DNA of 64,000 bases from Psychromonas marina (GCF_030161115.1 NZ_BSPQ01000013.1:434001-498000); one strand, 5' to 3'; positions 27,717 to 38,095 are shown, numbered from the stretch's first letter. Notes: a model not told the origin generated them from the letters alone. Program-made: numbers and translations.

Positions 27717-28790
27717 TTATGGTAACTCACCAATAATGCTTACCGCTTTAACGTAACTAAACACCACTTGCCCTACTTCTAGTTGCAATTGATGTAATGA
27801 TTTAATCGTTATTTTCGCCTGTAAGCGCTGCTCCCCTAAAAACAGGGTTAGCAGAATATGACTTGCTGAGATTTGTTCAATTTGTTCTATCGTTGTAGTT
27901 AAACAGTTTTGTAAGGAGCTATTCATAAATGGCTGCGTTGCGATGATCACATCCTTACTTTCTACTTTTATCTGCAGAGATTGTTCCTGTCTTGTATTCG
28001 CTATTGCTAAATAGATTGCTTGTCCATCAACCTTACCCTGTAACATTGCATTTTGATCGTCCCAGGTTAAGCTATCAACCGTCAATAAAAGCCCTGAGTG
28101 TGCATGTTTAGCAAGACTTAGTTTAGGGTCAAGAAATAGACGCAGTGGCTCCCCAATCGCTTCCACACTGCCGTTATTGATTAATAGCATATTGGTTGCT
28201 AAATAAAATAACTCTTGCATTGAGTGTGTGATATATAGAATTGGAATCTGCTGTGCAAGTTGCTTAATAAAGGGTAATAATAGTGCTCGACTATGCTTAT
28301 CAAGAGAAGAAAGCGGCTCATCCATAATCAGTAGTTTAGGAGCCGTTAAAATAGCACGTGCTATCGCAATACGTTGTTTTTGACCACCAGAAAGGGCAAT
28401 AGACTTTTTATTGAGCAAGTTTTCGAAATCAAGTGCTTTAGCTAGTTGCTTAATCGTATATAAACTATTTTTATGCTTTGCTATTTTTAGATTACCTAAC
28501 GCATCGAGGTGCGGGAATAGGCGTGGCTCTTGAAATACCATACCCACCCTGCGCTGCTCTGTTTTTAAAAAGTAATTTGTTCCCTGCCACACTTCCCCTG
28601 CAAATGAGACATTCCCTGAATAATCATCATCAAGCCCAATCAAAGCACGTACTAATGATGTTTTCCCTGCGCCTGAATCACCAAAAACACCACAAATACC
28701 TTGTAGTATTATTGTTCCAGAAAAATCAAAAAGTTTGTCTTTTTTAAGCTGAAACTCAAGCTGTTGCACAGGCACTTTATTAAGCATCAT
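27717..28790 (-). CDS. modC: molybdate ABC transporter ATP-binding protein ModC
   Basis: ATPase of the molybdate importer, 357 residues from ATG 28790. Walker A GDSGAGKTS lies near 37-45, signature LSGGQKQRIAIARAIL near 130, Walker B LLIMDEPLSSLD near 150 and the H-loop ITHSMQE near 185. The C-terminal part after about 285 is the molybdate-binding MOP-like domain of ModC. I prefer 28790 over the longer frame to 28823 because AGAGGCTTT precedes it and it gives the normal ModC length. It overlaps the modB stop by 11 bases. It is the last gene of modABC. Confidence 0.93.
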   Translation of the reverse strand: MMLNKVPVQQLEFQLKKDKLFDFSGTIILQGICGVFGDSGAGKTSLVRALIGLDDDYSGNVSFAGEVWQGTNYFLKTEQRRVGMVFQEPRLFPHLDALGNLKIAKHKNSLYTIKQLAKALDFENLLNKKSIALSGGQKQRIAIARAILTAPKLLIMDEPLSSLDKHSRALLLPFIKQLAQQIPILYITHSMQELFYLATNMLLINNGSVEAIGEPLRLFLDPKLSLAKHAHSGLLLTVDSLTWDDQNAMLQGKVDGQAIYLAIANTRQEQSLQIKVESKDVIIATQPFMNSSLQNCLTTTIEQIEQISASHILLTLFLGEQRLQAKITIKSLHQLQLEVGQVVFSYVKAVSIIGELP

Positions 28791-29493
28791 AAAGCCTCTT
28801 TTGTCGCTTCTGCAAAACGCCATATATAAACATTAACAACACCATGGAAAAGGCAAGTAACGAGAAAGAGAGGATATGTGCTTGTTCATATTGTAGGGTT
28901 TCAACGTGATCAAAAAGTGCAATCGATAATACCTGCGTTTCGCCTGGAATATTACCACCTATCATTAATACCACACCAAATTCACCAATGGTATGTGCAA
29001 AGCCTAATGCGCCTGCAATGATGAAGCTGGGCAATGTCATTGGTAACACAACTTTGTAAAATGTTTTACTGCGGCTAAAACCTAATGTTGATGCAACCTC
29101 TAAATAGTTTTTATCTAAATTAACAAAAGCACTTTGTAACGGTTGCACCACAAATGGCAAAGAATAGATGATGGACGCGATTAATAAACCTGAAAATGAA
29201 AAAGCTAAGCCACTGCCGGTCATCTGTAACCAAAACGCGCCTAAATAGCTGTCTGGTGAAAATGAAAGTAACAGGTAAAAGCCAAGGACAGTCGGAGGTA
29301 AAACCAGTGGCAACGCGACTAATGACTCTACAAAAGGTCTAAAAAATCGTTTACTTCGTGCTAGCCACCACGCTAATGGCGGCGATATAATCAATAAAAT
29401 AAGTGTCGTTAACCCGGCAAGCTTTAACGTTAAATAGATAGCACTTAAATCGAGTTCACTAAGCCATTGAGTAGAAAAAGTATCCACCAGCAC
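28780..29493 (-). CDS. modB: molybdate ABC transporter permease ModB
   Basis: Inner-membrane permease, 237 residues, five to six membrane spans. The EAA loop LEVASTLGFSRSKTFYKVVL lies near 130-150, and the ModB motif LALPLVLPPTVLGFYLL near 60. It starts at GTG 29493 directly after the modA stop (TAAGTG), which implies translational coupling. Its stop overlaps the modC start. Confidence 0.94.
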   Translation of the reverse strand: MLVDTFSTQWLSELDLSAIYLTLKLAGLTTLILLIISPPLAWWLARSKRFFRPFVESLVALPLVLPPTVLGFYLLLSFSPDSYLGAFWLQMTGSGLAFSFSGLLIASIIYSLPFVVQPLQSAFVNLDKNYLEVASTLGFSRSKTFYKVVLPMTLPSFIIAGALGFAHTIGEFGVVLMIGGNIPGETQVLSIALFDHVETLQYEQAHILSFSLLAFSMVLLMFIYGVLQKRQKRLYDA

Positions 29494-30222
29494 TTATAAA
29501 TACCCCTTAGATCGAATTAATTGAGCAATCGCTTCAGACTGCAAAAAATCAAGAAAGTGTTGAACTTCTGGTTTGTGCTGACTTTTAGTCAGTATTACGC
29601 CCTGCTGCAATATTGGTTGATAACTATCAACAGGCAATAAATAATAATTCGTTGCATTATTTTGCAATAATAATGAATGGGCAACAAAACCTGCTTTGAT
29701 ATTGCCCGTATCAATAAATTGATAGGTTTGGCTAATATTATTACCTTGAATATAGGAGAGTTTTGACCACAACTGTAATGATTGCAATGCTTGTTGTGCT
29801 GCCAAACCATAAGGAGCAAGTTTAGGGTTAGCGATAGCAACACGGCCTTTAAGATTTAATAAATAGCGTTTATCGATAACAACGTCACTACTAGGCAGCC
29901 AAAATGCGAGCGCACCTCGTGCATAGGTAAAACGAGAGTTATCCACCCCTAAAGGTGATTGCTCAATTAACTTAGCACGCTGGCTATCTGCAGATAAAAA
30001 CAGGTCAAAGGGTGCACCATGACGAATTTGGTTGTACAAAACACCGGTAGATCCGCTGGAAACGAGAATACGTTGCTTCGGTAGTTGCGGGTTTCGCTGT
30101 AACTGATACTGCAAGACTATTTCATCAAGGGTGACTTTAAAATTGCTAGCAACGGCTATTTTTAATGAAGCCGTTGCAGGTAATGCAAAAAGGGTCAACA
30201 ATAAAAAAATGAAATGTTTCAC
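29494..30222 (-). CDS. modA: molybdate-binding periplasmic protein ModA
   Basis: Periplasmic molybdate/tungstate-binding protein, 242 residues. The signal peptide is residues 1-18 (cut after ATA). Ligand-site motifs of the family are present: VASNFKVTLDEI near 24, SSGSTGVLYNQI near 55 and GAPFDLFLSAD near 70, and the later VGF/AHS stretch GFVAHSLLL near 178. Its ATG overlaps the moaE stop by 4 bases, linking molybdate uptake to cofactor synthesis in one transcript. Confidence 0.94.
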   Translation of the reverse strand: MKHFIFLLLTLFALPATASLKIAVASNFKVTLDEIVLQYQLQRNPQLPKQRILVSSGSTGVLYNQIRHGAPFDLFLSADSQRAKLIEQSPLGVDNSRFTYARGALAFWLPSSDVVIDKRYLLNLKGRVAIANPKLAPYGLAAQQALQSLQLWSKLSYIQGNNISQTYQFIDTGNIKAGFVAHSLLLQNNATNYYLLPVDSYQPILQQGVILTKSQHKPEVQHFLDFLQSEAIAQLIRSKGYL

Positions 30223-30671
30223 TCAACATTCCATTTATTAAGCGCGAGTTGATCCGTTTCTCGTGCATCAACCCAGTAAGACTTACCGTCAGCATTGGTT
30301 TCTTTTTTCCAGAATGGCGCCTCAGTTTTAAGGTAATCCATAATAAATTCACAAGCAGCAAACGCATCACCACGATGCAAACTTGCCACACCAACAAATA
30401 CAATTTGATCCAGTAATTGTAACTCACCAACACGATGAATCACAGTTGTATCTATAAGTGACCAACGCGACTTTGCTTGTTCAACAATTTCGGTCAGTGC
30501 TTTTTCTGTCATTGCAGGATAATGCTCAAGCGTTAATGCTGTTATCTGTTCACCTTGATTAATATCACGTACTAAACCTGTAAAAGTAACCACTGCACCA
30601 GTATTGCTCGCTTCACGTAAGCGATCATATTCAACCTGCTGATTAAAATTTTCCGTCTGAACCTTAATCAT
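30219..30671 (-). CDS. moaE: molybdopterin synthase catalytic subunit MoaE
   Basis: Large subunit of molybdopterin synthase, which adds two sulfurs to precursor Z (cPMP); 150 residues. Typical blocks are visible: GAVVTFTGLVRD (25-36), LEHYPAMTEKAL (49-60), IHRVGELQ (79-86) and the C-terminal EAPFWKKE with the catalytic Lys followed by W-V-D-A. It starts immediately after the moaD stop (TAGATG) and overlaps modA. Confidence 0.96.
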   Translation of the reverse strand: MIKVQTENFNQQVEYDRLREASNTGAVVTFTGLVRDINQGEQITALTLEHYPAMTEKALTEIVEQAKSRWSLIDTTVIHRVGELQLLDQIVFVGVASLHRGDAFAACEFIMDYLKTEAPFWKKETNADGKSYWVDARETDQLALNKWNVE

Positions 30672-30923
30672 CTAGCCACCTGTCACAGGAGGAAAGAAAG
30701 CCACTTCATCTCCACTTACAAGCGTTGCATTTTTATTACTAATCGTTTGGTTAACGGCTACCATTAACGTGCCTTTTGAGAGCAATTTATCCCAGCCTGT
30801 ATTCTGCGCTTTTAAATTTTCTAGTAACACTTGAACATTCGGGTTTTGATCGCTGTTTAGCGTTAATTCTGACACGCCCAATTGGTCACGCAGTTGTGCA
30901 AAAAAAAGAACTTTAATCATCAC
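30672..30923 (-). CDS. moaD: molybdopterin synthase sulfur carrier subunit MoaD
   Basis: Ubiquitin-like sulfur carrier, 83 residues, ending in the functional di-glycine (FFPPVTGG) that is adenylated by MoeB and turned into a thiocarboxylate. The N-terminus IKVLFFAQLRDQLG is characteristic. It is paired with MoaE directly downstream. moeA and moeB are not in the window. Confidence 0.96.
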   Translation of the reverse strand: MMIKVLFFAQLRDQLGVSELTLNSDQNPNVQVLLENLKAQNTGWDKLLSKGTLMVAVNQTISNKNATLVSGDEVAFFPPVTGG

Positions 30924-30933
30924 TTAACCCCTG

Positions 30934-31416
30934 TTAATTACTAACTTTGAAATGTCCCGATTTACCACCGGTTTTTTCCAATAATTTCACCTGCGATATG
31001 ATCATATCTTTCTGCACCGCCTTACACATATCGTAGATCGTCAGTGCCGCAACAGAGACCGCAGTTAGTGCTTCCATCTCAACGCCAGTTTTACCTGAAA
31101 GTTTACATAAACTCTGAATACGCACACGATTGGACTCAGGTTCAGCGGTCAATTCAACCTCTACTTTCGTTAAGGCTAATGGGTGACATAACGGAATGAT
31201 ATCCGACGTTTTTTTAGCGGCCATAATACCTGCAATACGTGCTGTCGCAAATACATCACCCTTATGATGATTACCATCAACAATAAGCGCTAACGTTTCT
31301 GGTGCCATCTCAATAAATGCTTCAGCAATTGCTTGACGCTCGGTTACATTTTTATCGGTAACATCAACCATATTGGCTTTGCCATCTTGGTTAATATGAG
31401 TAAATTGATTTTGCAT
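30934..31416 (-). CDS. moaC: cyclic pyranopterin monophosphate synthase MoaC
   Basis: Works with MoaA to make cPMP from GTP; 160 residues. The conserved motifs [18 protein letters not shown] at the start, [19 protein letters not shown] near 70 and [20 protein letters not shown] near 112 contain the active-site Lys, His and Asp of the family. ATG 31416 has AAGG 11 bases upstream. A 123-bp palindromic repeat separates it from moaB upstream in the operon. Confidence 0.96.
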   Translation of the reverse strand: MQNQFTHINQDGKANMVDVTDKNVTERQAIAEAFIEMAPETLALIVDGNHHKGDVFATARIAGIMAAKKTSDIIPLCHPLALTKVEVELTAEPESNRVRIQSLCKLSGKTGVEMEALTAVSVAALTIYDMCKAVQKDMIISQVKLLEKTGGKSGHFKVSN

Positions 31417-31469
31417 GTTTTATGACTACCTTATTTCATTAAATGCGATTAATACTAATTCAAGTTTAA

Positions 31470-31592
31470 TATTTAATTAATTCAAACTAAGCAAAGTCGT
31501 TAAATTCAAGGCGAAAGCGCGGAGTTTGGTCTACCAAATGAGCACTTTCAACGCAGAAGTTATCGACTTAGCGATGTTTGAAAAATTAAATA
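31470..31592. repeat. 123-bp imperfect palindromic repeat (MITE/REP-like) between moaC and moaB
   Basis: The outer arms TATTTAATT..TTCAAAC (31470-31486) and GTTTGAA..AATTAAATA (31576-31592) pair. The inner arms AAGTCGTTAAATTC.. and ..GAAGTTATCGACTT also pair, and the centre is TTTGGT-CT-ACCAAA (31525-31538). The whole unit could fold into one long interrupted hairpin. Composition is unlike the flanking genes. Its right end reaches into moaB and includes the moaB stop codon (31586-31588). I recall repeats of this style from other marine gammaproteobacteria, but cannot check copy number. Confidence 0.8.
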
Positions 31593-32104
31593 CCTATGTG
31601 GGGCATAAAATTACATGGCTTATGCGTTGAATTCATCTGCTCTTTAATGATTTTAGTCCATGCCGTTTTACAGGCACCTGTAGAGCCAGGCATACAGAAA
31701 ATAACCGTTTTATTCGCAAATCCAGCGATCGCTCGACTTTGAATCGTAGAAGAGCCAATCTCTTGATAGGATACATGACGAAACAACTCGCCAAAACCTT
31801 CTACCTGTTTATCAAATAAAACAAAAACCGCTTCTGGTGTCGTGTCGCGTGAAGTGAATCCTGTACCACCCGTAACTAATACCGCTTCGATATTATCATC
31901 GGCAATCCATTGCGAAACGATTGCACGGATTTTGTAAGGACAATCGATAACAATTTTCTTATCTGCAAGATGGTGACCATCCTCTATCAACGCATCAACT
32001 AAATACTTGCCAGACGTGTCCGTCTCTTCATTACGCGTATCTGATACGGTTAATACCGCCATTTTTGCAGGTTTGAACTCTTTAACACTAAGATGACTCA
32101 TCAT
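31586..32104 (-). CDS. moaB: molybdenum cofactor biosynthesis protein MoaB
   Basis: MoaB/MogA-fold protein, 172 residues, that adenylates molybdopterin. Key stretches are VLTVSDTRNEETDTSGKYL near 17, LVTGGTGFTSRDTTPEA near 77 and FCMPGSTGACKTAW near 142. The C-terminal KPCNFMPHIGI matches the R-P-C-N-F-x-P-H ending of E. coli MoaB apart from the last two residues, which here come from the adjoining palindromic repeat. The start overlaps the mobA stop (ATGA). Confidence 0.93.
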   Translation of the reverse strand: MMSHLSVKEFKPAKMAVLTVSDTRNEETDTSGKYLVDALIEDGHHLADKKIVIDCPYKIRAIVSQWIADDNIEAVLVTGGTGFTSRDTTPEAVFVLFDKQVEGFGELFRHVSYQEIGSSTIQSRAIAGFANKTVIFCMPGSTGACKTAWTKIIKEQMNSTHKPCNFMPHIGI

Positions 32105-32691
32105 AATTCCTTGTTACTTTTTAATGCGTGATAGGTTGCTAAGCAATTTTCCCATTCTTCTGGAGTATTACTATTTTGAAAACGAAAATAAGATTCTGTT
32201 TGATAGTTAATAGGCTGTAGTTTAAGTGTTTTTAATAAACGATACAGCGACCGCTGCTTATTATGTGGTGAAGCTAAAGCTTCTGATAAATATTCTTTCA
32301 ACTGTAGGTTCAATGGCAGGATCATTGGAAAAGTGGCTTGCTCATAAAATACCCCTTGTGGGTATGTTACAAACTGCTGCAGTAGGTAATGGCATTCTGC
32401 TTCACTTAACAAGGGCATATCAACAGGTACAATAAATAGAGCATCAATCTGTTGATACAAGAACTCAACGCAGGCATGCAACCCTCCAATAGGCCCTAAT
32501 TCAAGGTTTATATCTTCGATACATTGGAAGTTGGGGTATTTACCACTGACGAAAGTATCGATTAAACCTAAGCCTGATAACAATGATACATTACGTGCTA
32601 ATAATGTTTGTTTAGCGAATAAAAGCTGTGCTTTATCTTGCCCCATACGAGAGGATAAACCACCCGCTAGAATGATCCCTGCTATTTTCAA
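32101..32691 (-). CDS. mobA: molybdenum cofactor guanylyltransferase MobA
   Basis: Attaches GMP to molybdopterin to make the guanine-dinucleotide form used by NapA; 196 residues. The nucleotidyltransferase motif LAGGLSSRMGQDKAQL lies at residues 8-23, ELGPIGGLHAC near 66 and VPVDMPLLS near 93 with the metal-binding Asp. It is the first gene of the mobA-moaB-moaC-moaD-moaE-modABC run; AGGAATAC precedes the start. Divalent pairing with mobB is absent here. Confidence 0.92.
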   Translation of the reverse strand: MKIAGIILAGGLSSRMGQDKAQLLFAKQTLLARNVSLLSGLGLIDTFVSGKYPNFQCIEDINLELGPIGGLHACVEFLYQQIDALFIVPVDMPLLSEAECHYLLQQFVTYPQGVFYEQATFPMILPLNLQLKEYLSEALASPHNKQRSLYRLLKTLKLQPINYQTESYFRFQNSNTPEEWENCLATYHALKSNKEL

Positions 32692-32822
32692 AAAGTATTC
32701 CTAAGCTATTAAAAAAGTGGACAAAAACGTCTTTCATTTACTCACTTCTAGTATAACGATTTTATCCCTCTTTAACAGATTACATATTAGAAAATAGCAG
32801 TGCTGTTAATCTGGTTAAAAAT

Positions 32823-32850
32823 AAAAAGAGGCCAAAGCCCCTTTTTTAAA
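32823..32850 (-). terminator. terminator after napC
   Basis: AAAAAGAGGC (32823-32832) / GCCCCTTTTT (32837-32846) with loop CAAA. On the minus strand the single mismatch becomes a G-U pair and the stem ends in a T-run, 25 bases past the napC stop. Confidence 0.85.
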
Positions 32851-32870
32851 TCATCACCAGCAGAGTAATA

Positions 32871-33446
32871 TTACCAACCTTCAATGCCTTCCATATTAGG
32901 CAATTGATGAGCAATACCTTTATGACAATCTACACAGGTTTTTTCACCTGACGCAAGTGCTGTAGAATGTTGTTTTACACTACGTGCGCCTTGCTCACTG
33001 AAATCCATAAAATCAAACTGATGACAATTACGACATTCCTGAGAATCATTACCTTTCATACGTTGCCACTCACGATCTGCAAGGTGTCCACGGCGAGCTT
33101 GGAACTTCTCATCAGTACTAATTGTCCCCATCGCAAAAGCGACTAACTCTTTAGATGCTTGTACTTTACGTACAATTTTATCTGTCCAGTTATGAGGCAC
33201 ATGACAATCACTACAAATTGCACGTACACCGGATCGATTAGAGTAATGAATAGTCTCACGGATCTCTTTTACAATCGGCGCATGACATCCCGCACAGAAC
33301 TCTTCTGTATTGGTTGCTTCCATACCGGTATTAAAGCCACCCCAGAAGATTATCCCTCCAGTAAAACCGAGTAACAGAATAAACCCCATTGAAGCTGAAG
33401 AGGGAGACTTCATCACCACCCATAAACGCTTTAATCGTTTTAACAT
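32871..33446 (-). CDS. napC: tetraheme cytochrome c NapC
   Basis: Membrane-anchored NapC/NirT-family quinol dehydrogenase, 191 residues, passing electrons from the quinol pool to NapB/NapA. One N-terminal span (about 20-38) anchors a periplasmic domain with four CxxCH haem sites: CAGCH, CSDCH, CRNCH and CVDCH. It is the last gene of napFDAGHBC, 15 bases after napB. Confidence 0.96.
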   Translation of the reverse strand: MLKRLKRLWVVMKSPSSASMGFILLLGFTGGIIFWGGFNTGMEATNTEEFCAGCHAPIVKEIRETIHYSNRSGVRAICSDCHVPHNWTDKIVRKVQASKELVAFAMGTISTDEKFQARRGHLADREWQRMKGNDSQECRNCHQFDFMDFSEQGARSVKQHSTALASGEKTCVDCHKGIAHQLPNMEGIEGW

Positions 33447-33461
33447 AAAAAACTCCCTAAC

Positions 33462-33932
33462 TTATCGTAACGAATCAACAGGCTGGAAAGTATTTCCGAC
33501 CAATGGTTTTGCATCCGCTTGTGTTACGTGACACTGTAAACAGAAGTAACGACGTGGTGATACATCAGAAAGTGTCATACCATCACGCGTTTCATAATGG
33601 GTCACACTAATTTTCGTAGCTCCCATCTCACCAGCATTCTTAAAGCTATGACATGATAAACATTTATTCGCATTTAAGTTCACTTGATAACCACGTGTTG
33701 TATGCGGAATCATTGGAGGTTGTTGAACATAGTTTCTATCGATCAATTTTTGATCTCTAGGTACTTGCTTCAATGATTCAGATTTATTGATCGTTGAAAT
33801 TTCAACTTGTCCGCGCAATGACTCAACACCACCACTATTAGTCATATAATCATCAGCATCAGCACTCCAAACTGGTGATGCGCTTAATGCTACGATCCCT
33901 GCTGTTATTATAGCTGTTAGCAATTTTTTCAT
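33462..33932 (-). CDS. napB: periplasmic nitrate reductase diheme subunit NapB
   Basis: Small electron-transfer subunit, 156 residues. A signal peptide covers 1-23 (cut after VWSA). Two CxxCH haem sites are present: CLSCH near 95 and CLQCH near 135, plus the family motif PPMIPHT near 76 supplying a haem-ligand His. Start ATG 33932 overlaps the napH stop by 4 bases. Confidence 0.96.
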   Translation of the reverse strand: MKKLLTAIITAGIVALSASPVWSADADDYMTNSGGVESLRGQVEISTINKSESLKQVPRDQKLIDRNYVQQPPMIPHTTRGYQVNLNANKCLSCHSFKNAGEMGATKISVTHYETRDGMTLSDVSPRRYFCLQCHVTQADAKPLVGNTFQPVDSLR

Positions 33933-34816
33933 TTTATTATCTCCACCTTTGCAAGGCTATTTTTACCGTTTAATACGGTTGTAATTACAAAAACATCTTC
34001 AGCACAAACATCAATACAGCGACCGCAGTTTGTACAATTCATATCATTGACTAAGGTACCAATTCCCTTTTTTTGTCCATGAACAGGGCCTTTTAAAATA
34101 GCGGGCTCAGGACAAACATTAAAGCAATCGAGGCAGTCCGTGCATTTTTCACGATTTTTTGCATCGACTTTAATAAAGCCTATTTTATTAACCACTGCAT
34201 AAAACGCCCCCATTGGGCATAAGTGTCCACACCATCCATTTTCAACGGCCAGTAAATCAAATAGGAATATCATTAAAAATAATACCCAACCTGTTCCCAT
34301 ACCAAAAAATAGACCGCGGTGAAATGCAGACACAGGATTAACTAACTCCCATGTCATCACACCGGTAAATAGCGGCAATATCATCACCATTAATAGGATC
34401 CAATAACGCCACTGCGTGCTTAATACTTTCTCTTTACGTAGTTTTAATTTTCGTCTACACCATGCAGCTGCGTCTGTTATTAAATTCACAGGACAAACCC
34501 ATGAACAAAAAACACGCCCACCCACAACGATGTAAAAAAGCAGTACAATGCCTGCACCTAAAAATGCTTGAAATATAGCAACATGACCAGAAGTCAAACT
34601 CTGCATTAGAATAAACGGGTCAGTAAAAGGAATAACATCAAACAAACTGCTTGAACTTAAATTTCCCTTTAATATCCAAATTCCCGCTAACGGTCCGAGT
34701 AAGAAAAAGCTAAGTATAGATAGTTGCGATAGTCGGCGCAGTAACAAAAATCGGTTAGCTAAAAGCCACCCTTTTTTTGCAATTGCTTCCTCACCTAAAG
34801 TATGTGATGTTTTCAT
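33929..34816 (-). CDS. napH: ferredoxin-type quinol dehydrogenase subunit NapH
   Basis: Membrane protein of the Nap electron-input branch, 295 residues. Four to five membrane spans lie between residues 25 and 190, with the CX3CP motif [15 protein letters not shown] (about 108) and [10 protein letters not shown] (about 200), then two [4Fe-4S] ferredoxin motifs [12 protein letters not shown] and [11 protein letters not shown] at the C-terminus facing the cytoplasm. It works with NapG. It overlaps both napG and napB by 4 bases. Confidence 0.95.
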   Translation of the reverse strand: MKTSHTLGEEAIAKKGWLLANRFLLLRRLSQLSILSFFLLGPLAGIWILKGNLSSSSLFDVIPFTDPFILMQSLTSGHVAIFQAFLGAGIVLLFYIVVGGRVFCSWVCPVNLITDAAAWCRRKLKLRKEKVLSTQWRYWILLMVMILPLFTGVMTWELVNPVSAFHRGLFFGMGTGWVLFLMIFLFDLLAVENGWCGHLCPMGAFYAVVNKIGFIKVDAKNREKCTDCLDCFNVCPEPAILKGPVHGQKKGIGTLVNDMNCTNCGRCIDVCAEDVFVITTVLNGKNSLAKVEIIK

Positions 34817-35568
34817 TTCAACACCTCAGGCACTCTATCGGGTAAATCTAATACTGGTTCAGTCAATAATGAATGACCCGCTTTCTCTTTTTCTTTCCAT
34901 CCCCAACGATAATGAGCACCAAGTTCACCTTTTGCGATATTTCTTGGTAACACCTTAATCGCAGTCTCTTCTAACACACAAGACTCTTCACATTTACCAC
35001 AGCCGGTACAGGCATCTGAATGCACTGTCGGGATAAATACAGCATGATGACCTGTTCGCGTATTACGATGCATCTCCAGCGTAATTGCTTTATCAATAAC
35101 AGGACAAACACGATAACAAACATCACAGCGTAGACCTTGAAAATTCAAACAATTTTCTTGATCAATTAAAACTGCTAACCCCATTCTTGCATCATCAATA
35201 TTATCAAGTGTTGGATCGAGTGCCCCTGTTGGGCAAGCGAAGACACAAGGAATATCTTCACACATCTCACACGGATTTGTCCGCGCAAGGAAAAATGGTG
35301 TACCTGTTGCTATCGGCTGAAATAGTCTTCCTAATTTCAAAATATCATAGGGGCAAGCCTCCACACATAAACCACAGCGTACACAGGCCGACTGAAAATC
35401 AGCCTCTACCAATGCACCCGGTGGGCGTAGCATTTGTGGGTTGAAAGATTGGCTTTGGTTTGAATAACCTGCCAACCCTAATCCCATAAAACCTACACCA
35501 CACGCGCCCTTGCTTGTATCCACAAGAAATTGACGACGTGTTTTTTTGCGTTGAGAAAACTTGCTCAT
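34813..35568 (-). CDS. napG: ferredoxin-type protein NapG
   Basis: Periplasmic iron-sulfur protein, 251 residues, with a Tat-type signal ([12 protein letters not shown]) and four [4Fe-4S] binding clusters: [35 protein letters not shown] and [11 protein letters not shown]. It forms a quinol-oxidising route with NapH. It follows napA by 31 bases. Confidence 0.95.
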   Translation of the reverse strand: MSKFSQRKKTRRQFLVDTSKGACGVGFMGLGLAGYSNQSQSFNPQMLRPPGALVEADFQSACVRCGLCVEACPYDILKLGRLFQPIATGTPFFLARTNPCEMCEDIPCVFACPTGALDPTLDNIDDARMGLAVLIDQENCLNFQGLRCDVCYRVCPVIDKAITLEMHRNTRTGHHAVFIPTVHSDACTGCGKCEESCVLEETAIKVLPRNIAKGELGAHYRWGWKEKEKAGHSLLTEPVLDLPDRVPEVLK

Positions 35569-35599
35569 TATCTATTGCGTACCTTTGTTTTAATATTCA

Positions 35600-38095
35600 T
35601 TATGCTTTTTTGGTTATCTTCACAGCACACTTCTTGTAATCCGTCTCTTTAGAAAGCGGACAAGTCGCATCAAGGGTGATTTTATTCACCAACTGTTTTG
35701 CATCAAACCAAGGCATAAAGACCAAGCCAACAGGTGGACGGTTACGTCCTCTTGTTTCGACACGAGATGTCAGTTCGCCACGACGAGATGCCAATACAAT
35801 CTCATCACCACGACGTAAACCACGTGATTTAGCATCATCAGGATGCATAAACACAACCGCATCAGGGAAAGCACGATATAACTCTGGTACACGACGTGTC
35901 ATCGAACCTGAATGCCAATGCTCAAGAACACGACCAGTACTTAGCCATAGATCGTATTCTTCATCTGGCACTTCTGGCGGTGCTTCGTAAGGCAGTGCAA
36001 AAATCACCGCTTTTTTATCCGGTTTTCCGTAGAACTGCACTTCAGAACCTTTTTCGACATATGGGTCATAACCTTCACGGAAACGCCAAAGCGTCTCTTT
36101 ACCGTCCACAACAGGCCAGCGTAGACCCCTTGATTGATGGTATTGTTCGTAAGGTGCTAGATCATGACCATGACCACGCCCGAATTGTGCATATTCTTCA
36201 AATAGGCCTTTTTGAACGTAAAACCCGAAATCACGCGCTTCATCATTGAGGCGATCTTCAGGCACTTCATCTAAACCAAATGCATCTACATTACCGTTAC
36301 GATAAAGTACGTCATACATCGTTTTGCCTCTTACTTCAGGCATTTTAGCGATCAACTCTTCTGGCCAAACTTCTTCGATTTTGAAGCGTTTTGCAAACTC
36401 CATCATCTGCCATAAATCTGATTTCGCTCCCTCTGGTGCTTGAACTTGCTGATACCAGGTTTGCGTACGACGCTCTGCATTACCGTAAGCGCCCTCTTTT
36501 TCTACCCACATTGCAGTTGGTAAAATAAGGTCGCCCATCTGTGCGGTTACTGTCGGGTAAGGGTCAGAAACAACAATAAAGTTATCAGGGTTACGGTAAC
36601 CTGGGATAATCTCTTCATTTATGTTTGCACCCGCTTGCACGTTGTTATTACACATTACCCAGTAAGCATTTAGCTTGCTGTCTTTTAACATACGATTTTG
36701 TAATACAGCGTGGTAACCTGGTTTTGGCGGAATAGTTCCTTCAGGTAATTTCCAAATTTTCTCGGCGATCGCACGATGTTTAGGATTTGCAACCACCATA
36801 TCTGCAGGTAGACGATGGGCAAACGTACCGACTTCACGCGCAGTACCACAAGCCGATGGTTGACCAGTCAGAGAGAATGGACCTGAGCCCGGTTTTGAAA
36901 TTTTACCGGTTAATAGATGCACATTGTACATTAGGTTATTAGCCCATGAACCACGTGTATGTTGATTAAAGCCCATTGTCCAGTAAGAGGTTACTTTGAT
37001 ATTTGGATCTGCATATATTTTTGCAAGTTTAATCAGTTTTTCAGCCGGTACACCTGACATTTTCACCGCGTAATCAACATCAAACTCAGAAACATACTCA
37101 GCAAACTCATCAAATGTCATTGGTGTTGAAGCACCAGAATCTGGGTTCTTAGCTGCTTTTTGTAACGGATGTTCAGGACGAAGCCCATAACCGATATCCG
37201 TTGCGCCTTTGCGGAAATTGGTGTGTTTTTTAACAAAATCTTTATCCACAGCATCGTTTTGAATAATGTAGTTTGCAATAAAGTTTAAGATTGCTAAATC
37301 AGATTGAGGCGTAAAAATCATACCATTATCAGCAAGTTCGAATGAACGATGCGTATAAGTTGAAAGTACATGCACGCTAACATCTGGGCTACTTAAACGA
37401 CGATCCGTTAAGCGAGACCAAAGGATTGGATGCATTTCGGCCATGTTAGAGCCCCATAATACAAACGCATCTGCATTTTCAAGGTCATCATAACAGCCCA
37501 TCGGCTCATCAATACCGAATGTACGCATGAAACCAACTACCGCTGAAGCCATACAGTGGCGAGCATTTGGATCAAGGTTGTTTGAACGGAAACCTGCTTT
37601 CAGTAATTTTGATGCAGCATAGCCTTCCATGACAGTCCATTGACCTGAACCAAACATACCGACTGATGTAGGTCCTTTCTCTTTTAATGCGTCTTTGAAT
37701 TTAGTCGCCATCACATCAAATGCGGTGTCCCAAGAAACAGGTGCAAAGTCCCCCTCTTTATCATAAACACCATCGGTCATACGTAATAAAGGCGTTGTTA
37801 GACGATCTTTACCATACATAATTTTTGATAAGAAATAGCCTTTAATACAGTTAAGGCCTTTGTTTACTGGTGCGTCAGGGTCACCCTGTGTCGCAACTAC
37901 TTTGCCATCCTGTGTGCCGACTAATACGCTACAGCCAGTCCCACAAAAACGACAAGGGGCTTTATCCCACTTGATTTTGCTTGCATCCTTACTGGCAATA
38001 ATATTACTAGCGGAGGCGGGTAATGTTATGCCAGCCACGACGGCTGCAGATGCTGCAGCCTGTGCTTTCATAAATTCACGTCTGGTAAATTTCAT
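35600..38095 (-). CDS. napA: periplasmic nitrate reductase catalytic subunit NapA
   Basis: Reduces nitrate to nitrite in the periplasm using a bis-MGD molybdenum cofactor and one [4Fe-4S] cluster; 831 residues (E. coli 828). The Tat signal [10 protein letters not shown] covers the N-terminus. The cluster motif [10 protein letters not shown] lies near 48-57, with the last Cys in NCIKGYF near 83. The molybdenum-binding Cys is in [12 protein letters not shown] near 181. The C-terminal cofactor-binding domain includes [17 protein letters not shown] near 695. The Moco genes beside it provide the cofactor, and NapD beside it the chaperone. Confidence 0.97.
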   Translation of the reverse strand: MKFTRREFMKAQAAASAAVVAGITLPASASNIIASKDASKIKWDKAPCRFCGTGCSVLVGTQDGKVVATQGDPDAPVNKGLNCIKGYFLSKIMYGKDRLTTPLLRMTDGVYDKEGDFAPVSWDTAFDVMATKFKDALKEKGPTSVGMFGSGQWTVMEGYAASKLLKAGFRSNNLDPNARHCMASAVVGFMRTFGIDEPMGCYDDLENADAFVLWGSNMAEMHPILWSRLTDRRLSSPDVSVHVLSTYTHRSFELADNGMIFTPQSDLAILNFIANYIIQNDAVDKDFVKKHTNFRKGATDIGYGLRPEHPLQKAAKNPDSGASTPMTFDEFAEYVSEFDVDYAVKMSGVPAEKLIKLAKIYADPNIKVTSYWTMGFNQHTRGSWANNLMYNVHLLTGKISKPGSGPFSLTGQPSACGTAREVGTFAHRLPADMVVANPKHRAIAEKIWKLPEGTIPPKPGYHAVLQNRMLKDSKLNAYWVMCNNNVQAGANINEEIIPGYRNPDNFIVVSDPYPTVTAQMGDLILPTAMWVEKEGAYGNAERRTQTWYQQVQAPEGAKSDLWQMMEFAKRFKIEEVWPEELIAKMPEVRGKTMYDVLYRNGNVDAFGLDEVPEDRLNDEARDFGFYVQKGLFEEYAQFGRGHGHDLAPYEQYHQSRGLRWPVVDGKETLWRFREGYDPYVEKGSEVQFYGKPDKKAVIFALPYEAPPEVPDEEYDLWLSTGRVLEHWHSGSMTRRVPELYRAFPDAVVFMHPDDAKSRGLRRGDEIVLASRRGELTSRVETRGRNRPPVGLVFMPWFDAKQLVNKITLDATCPLSKETDYKKCAVKITKKA

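Noticed and set aside
35676-36249. Frames antisense to napA with over 100 codons
   Set aside because: They are shadows: napA carries all catalytic and cofactor motifs, and the antisense products are Arg/Ser-rich nonsense.
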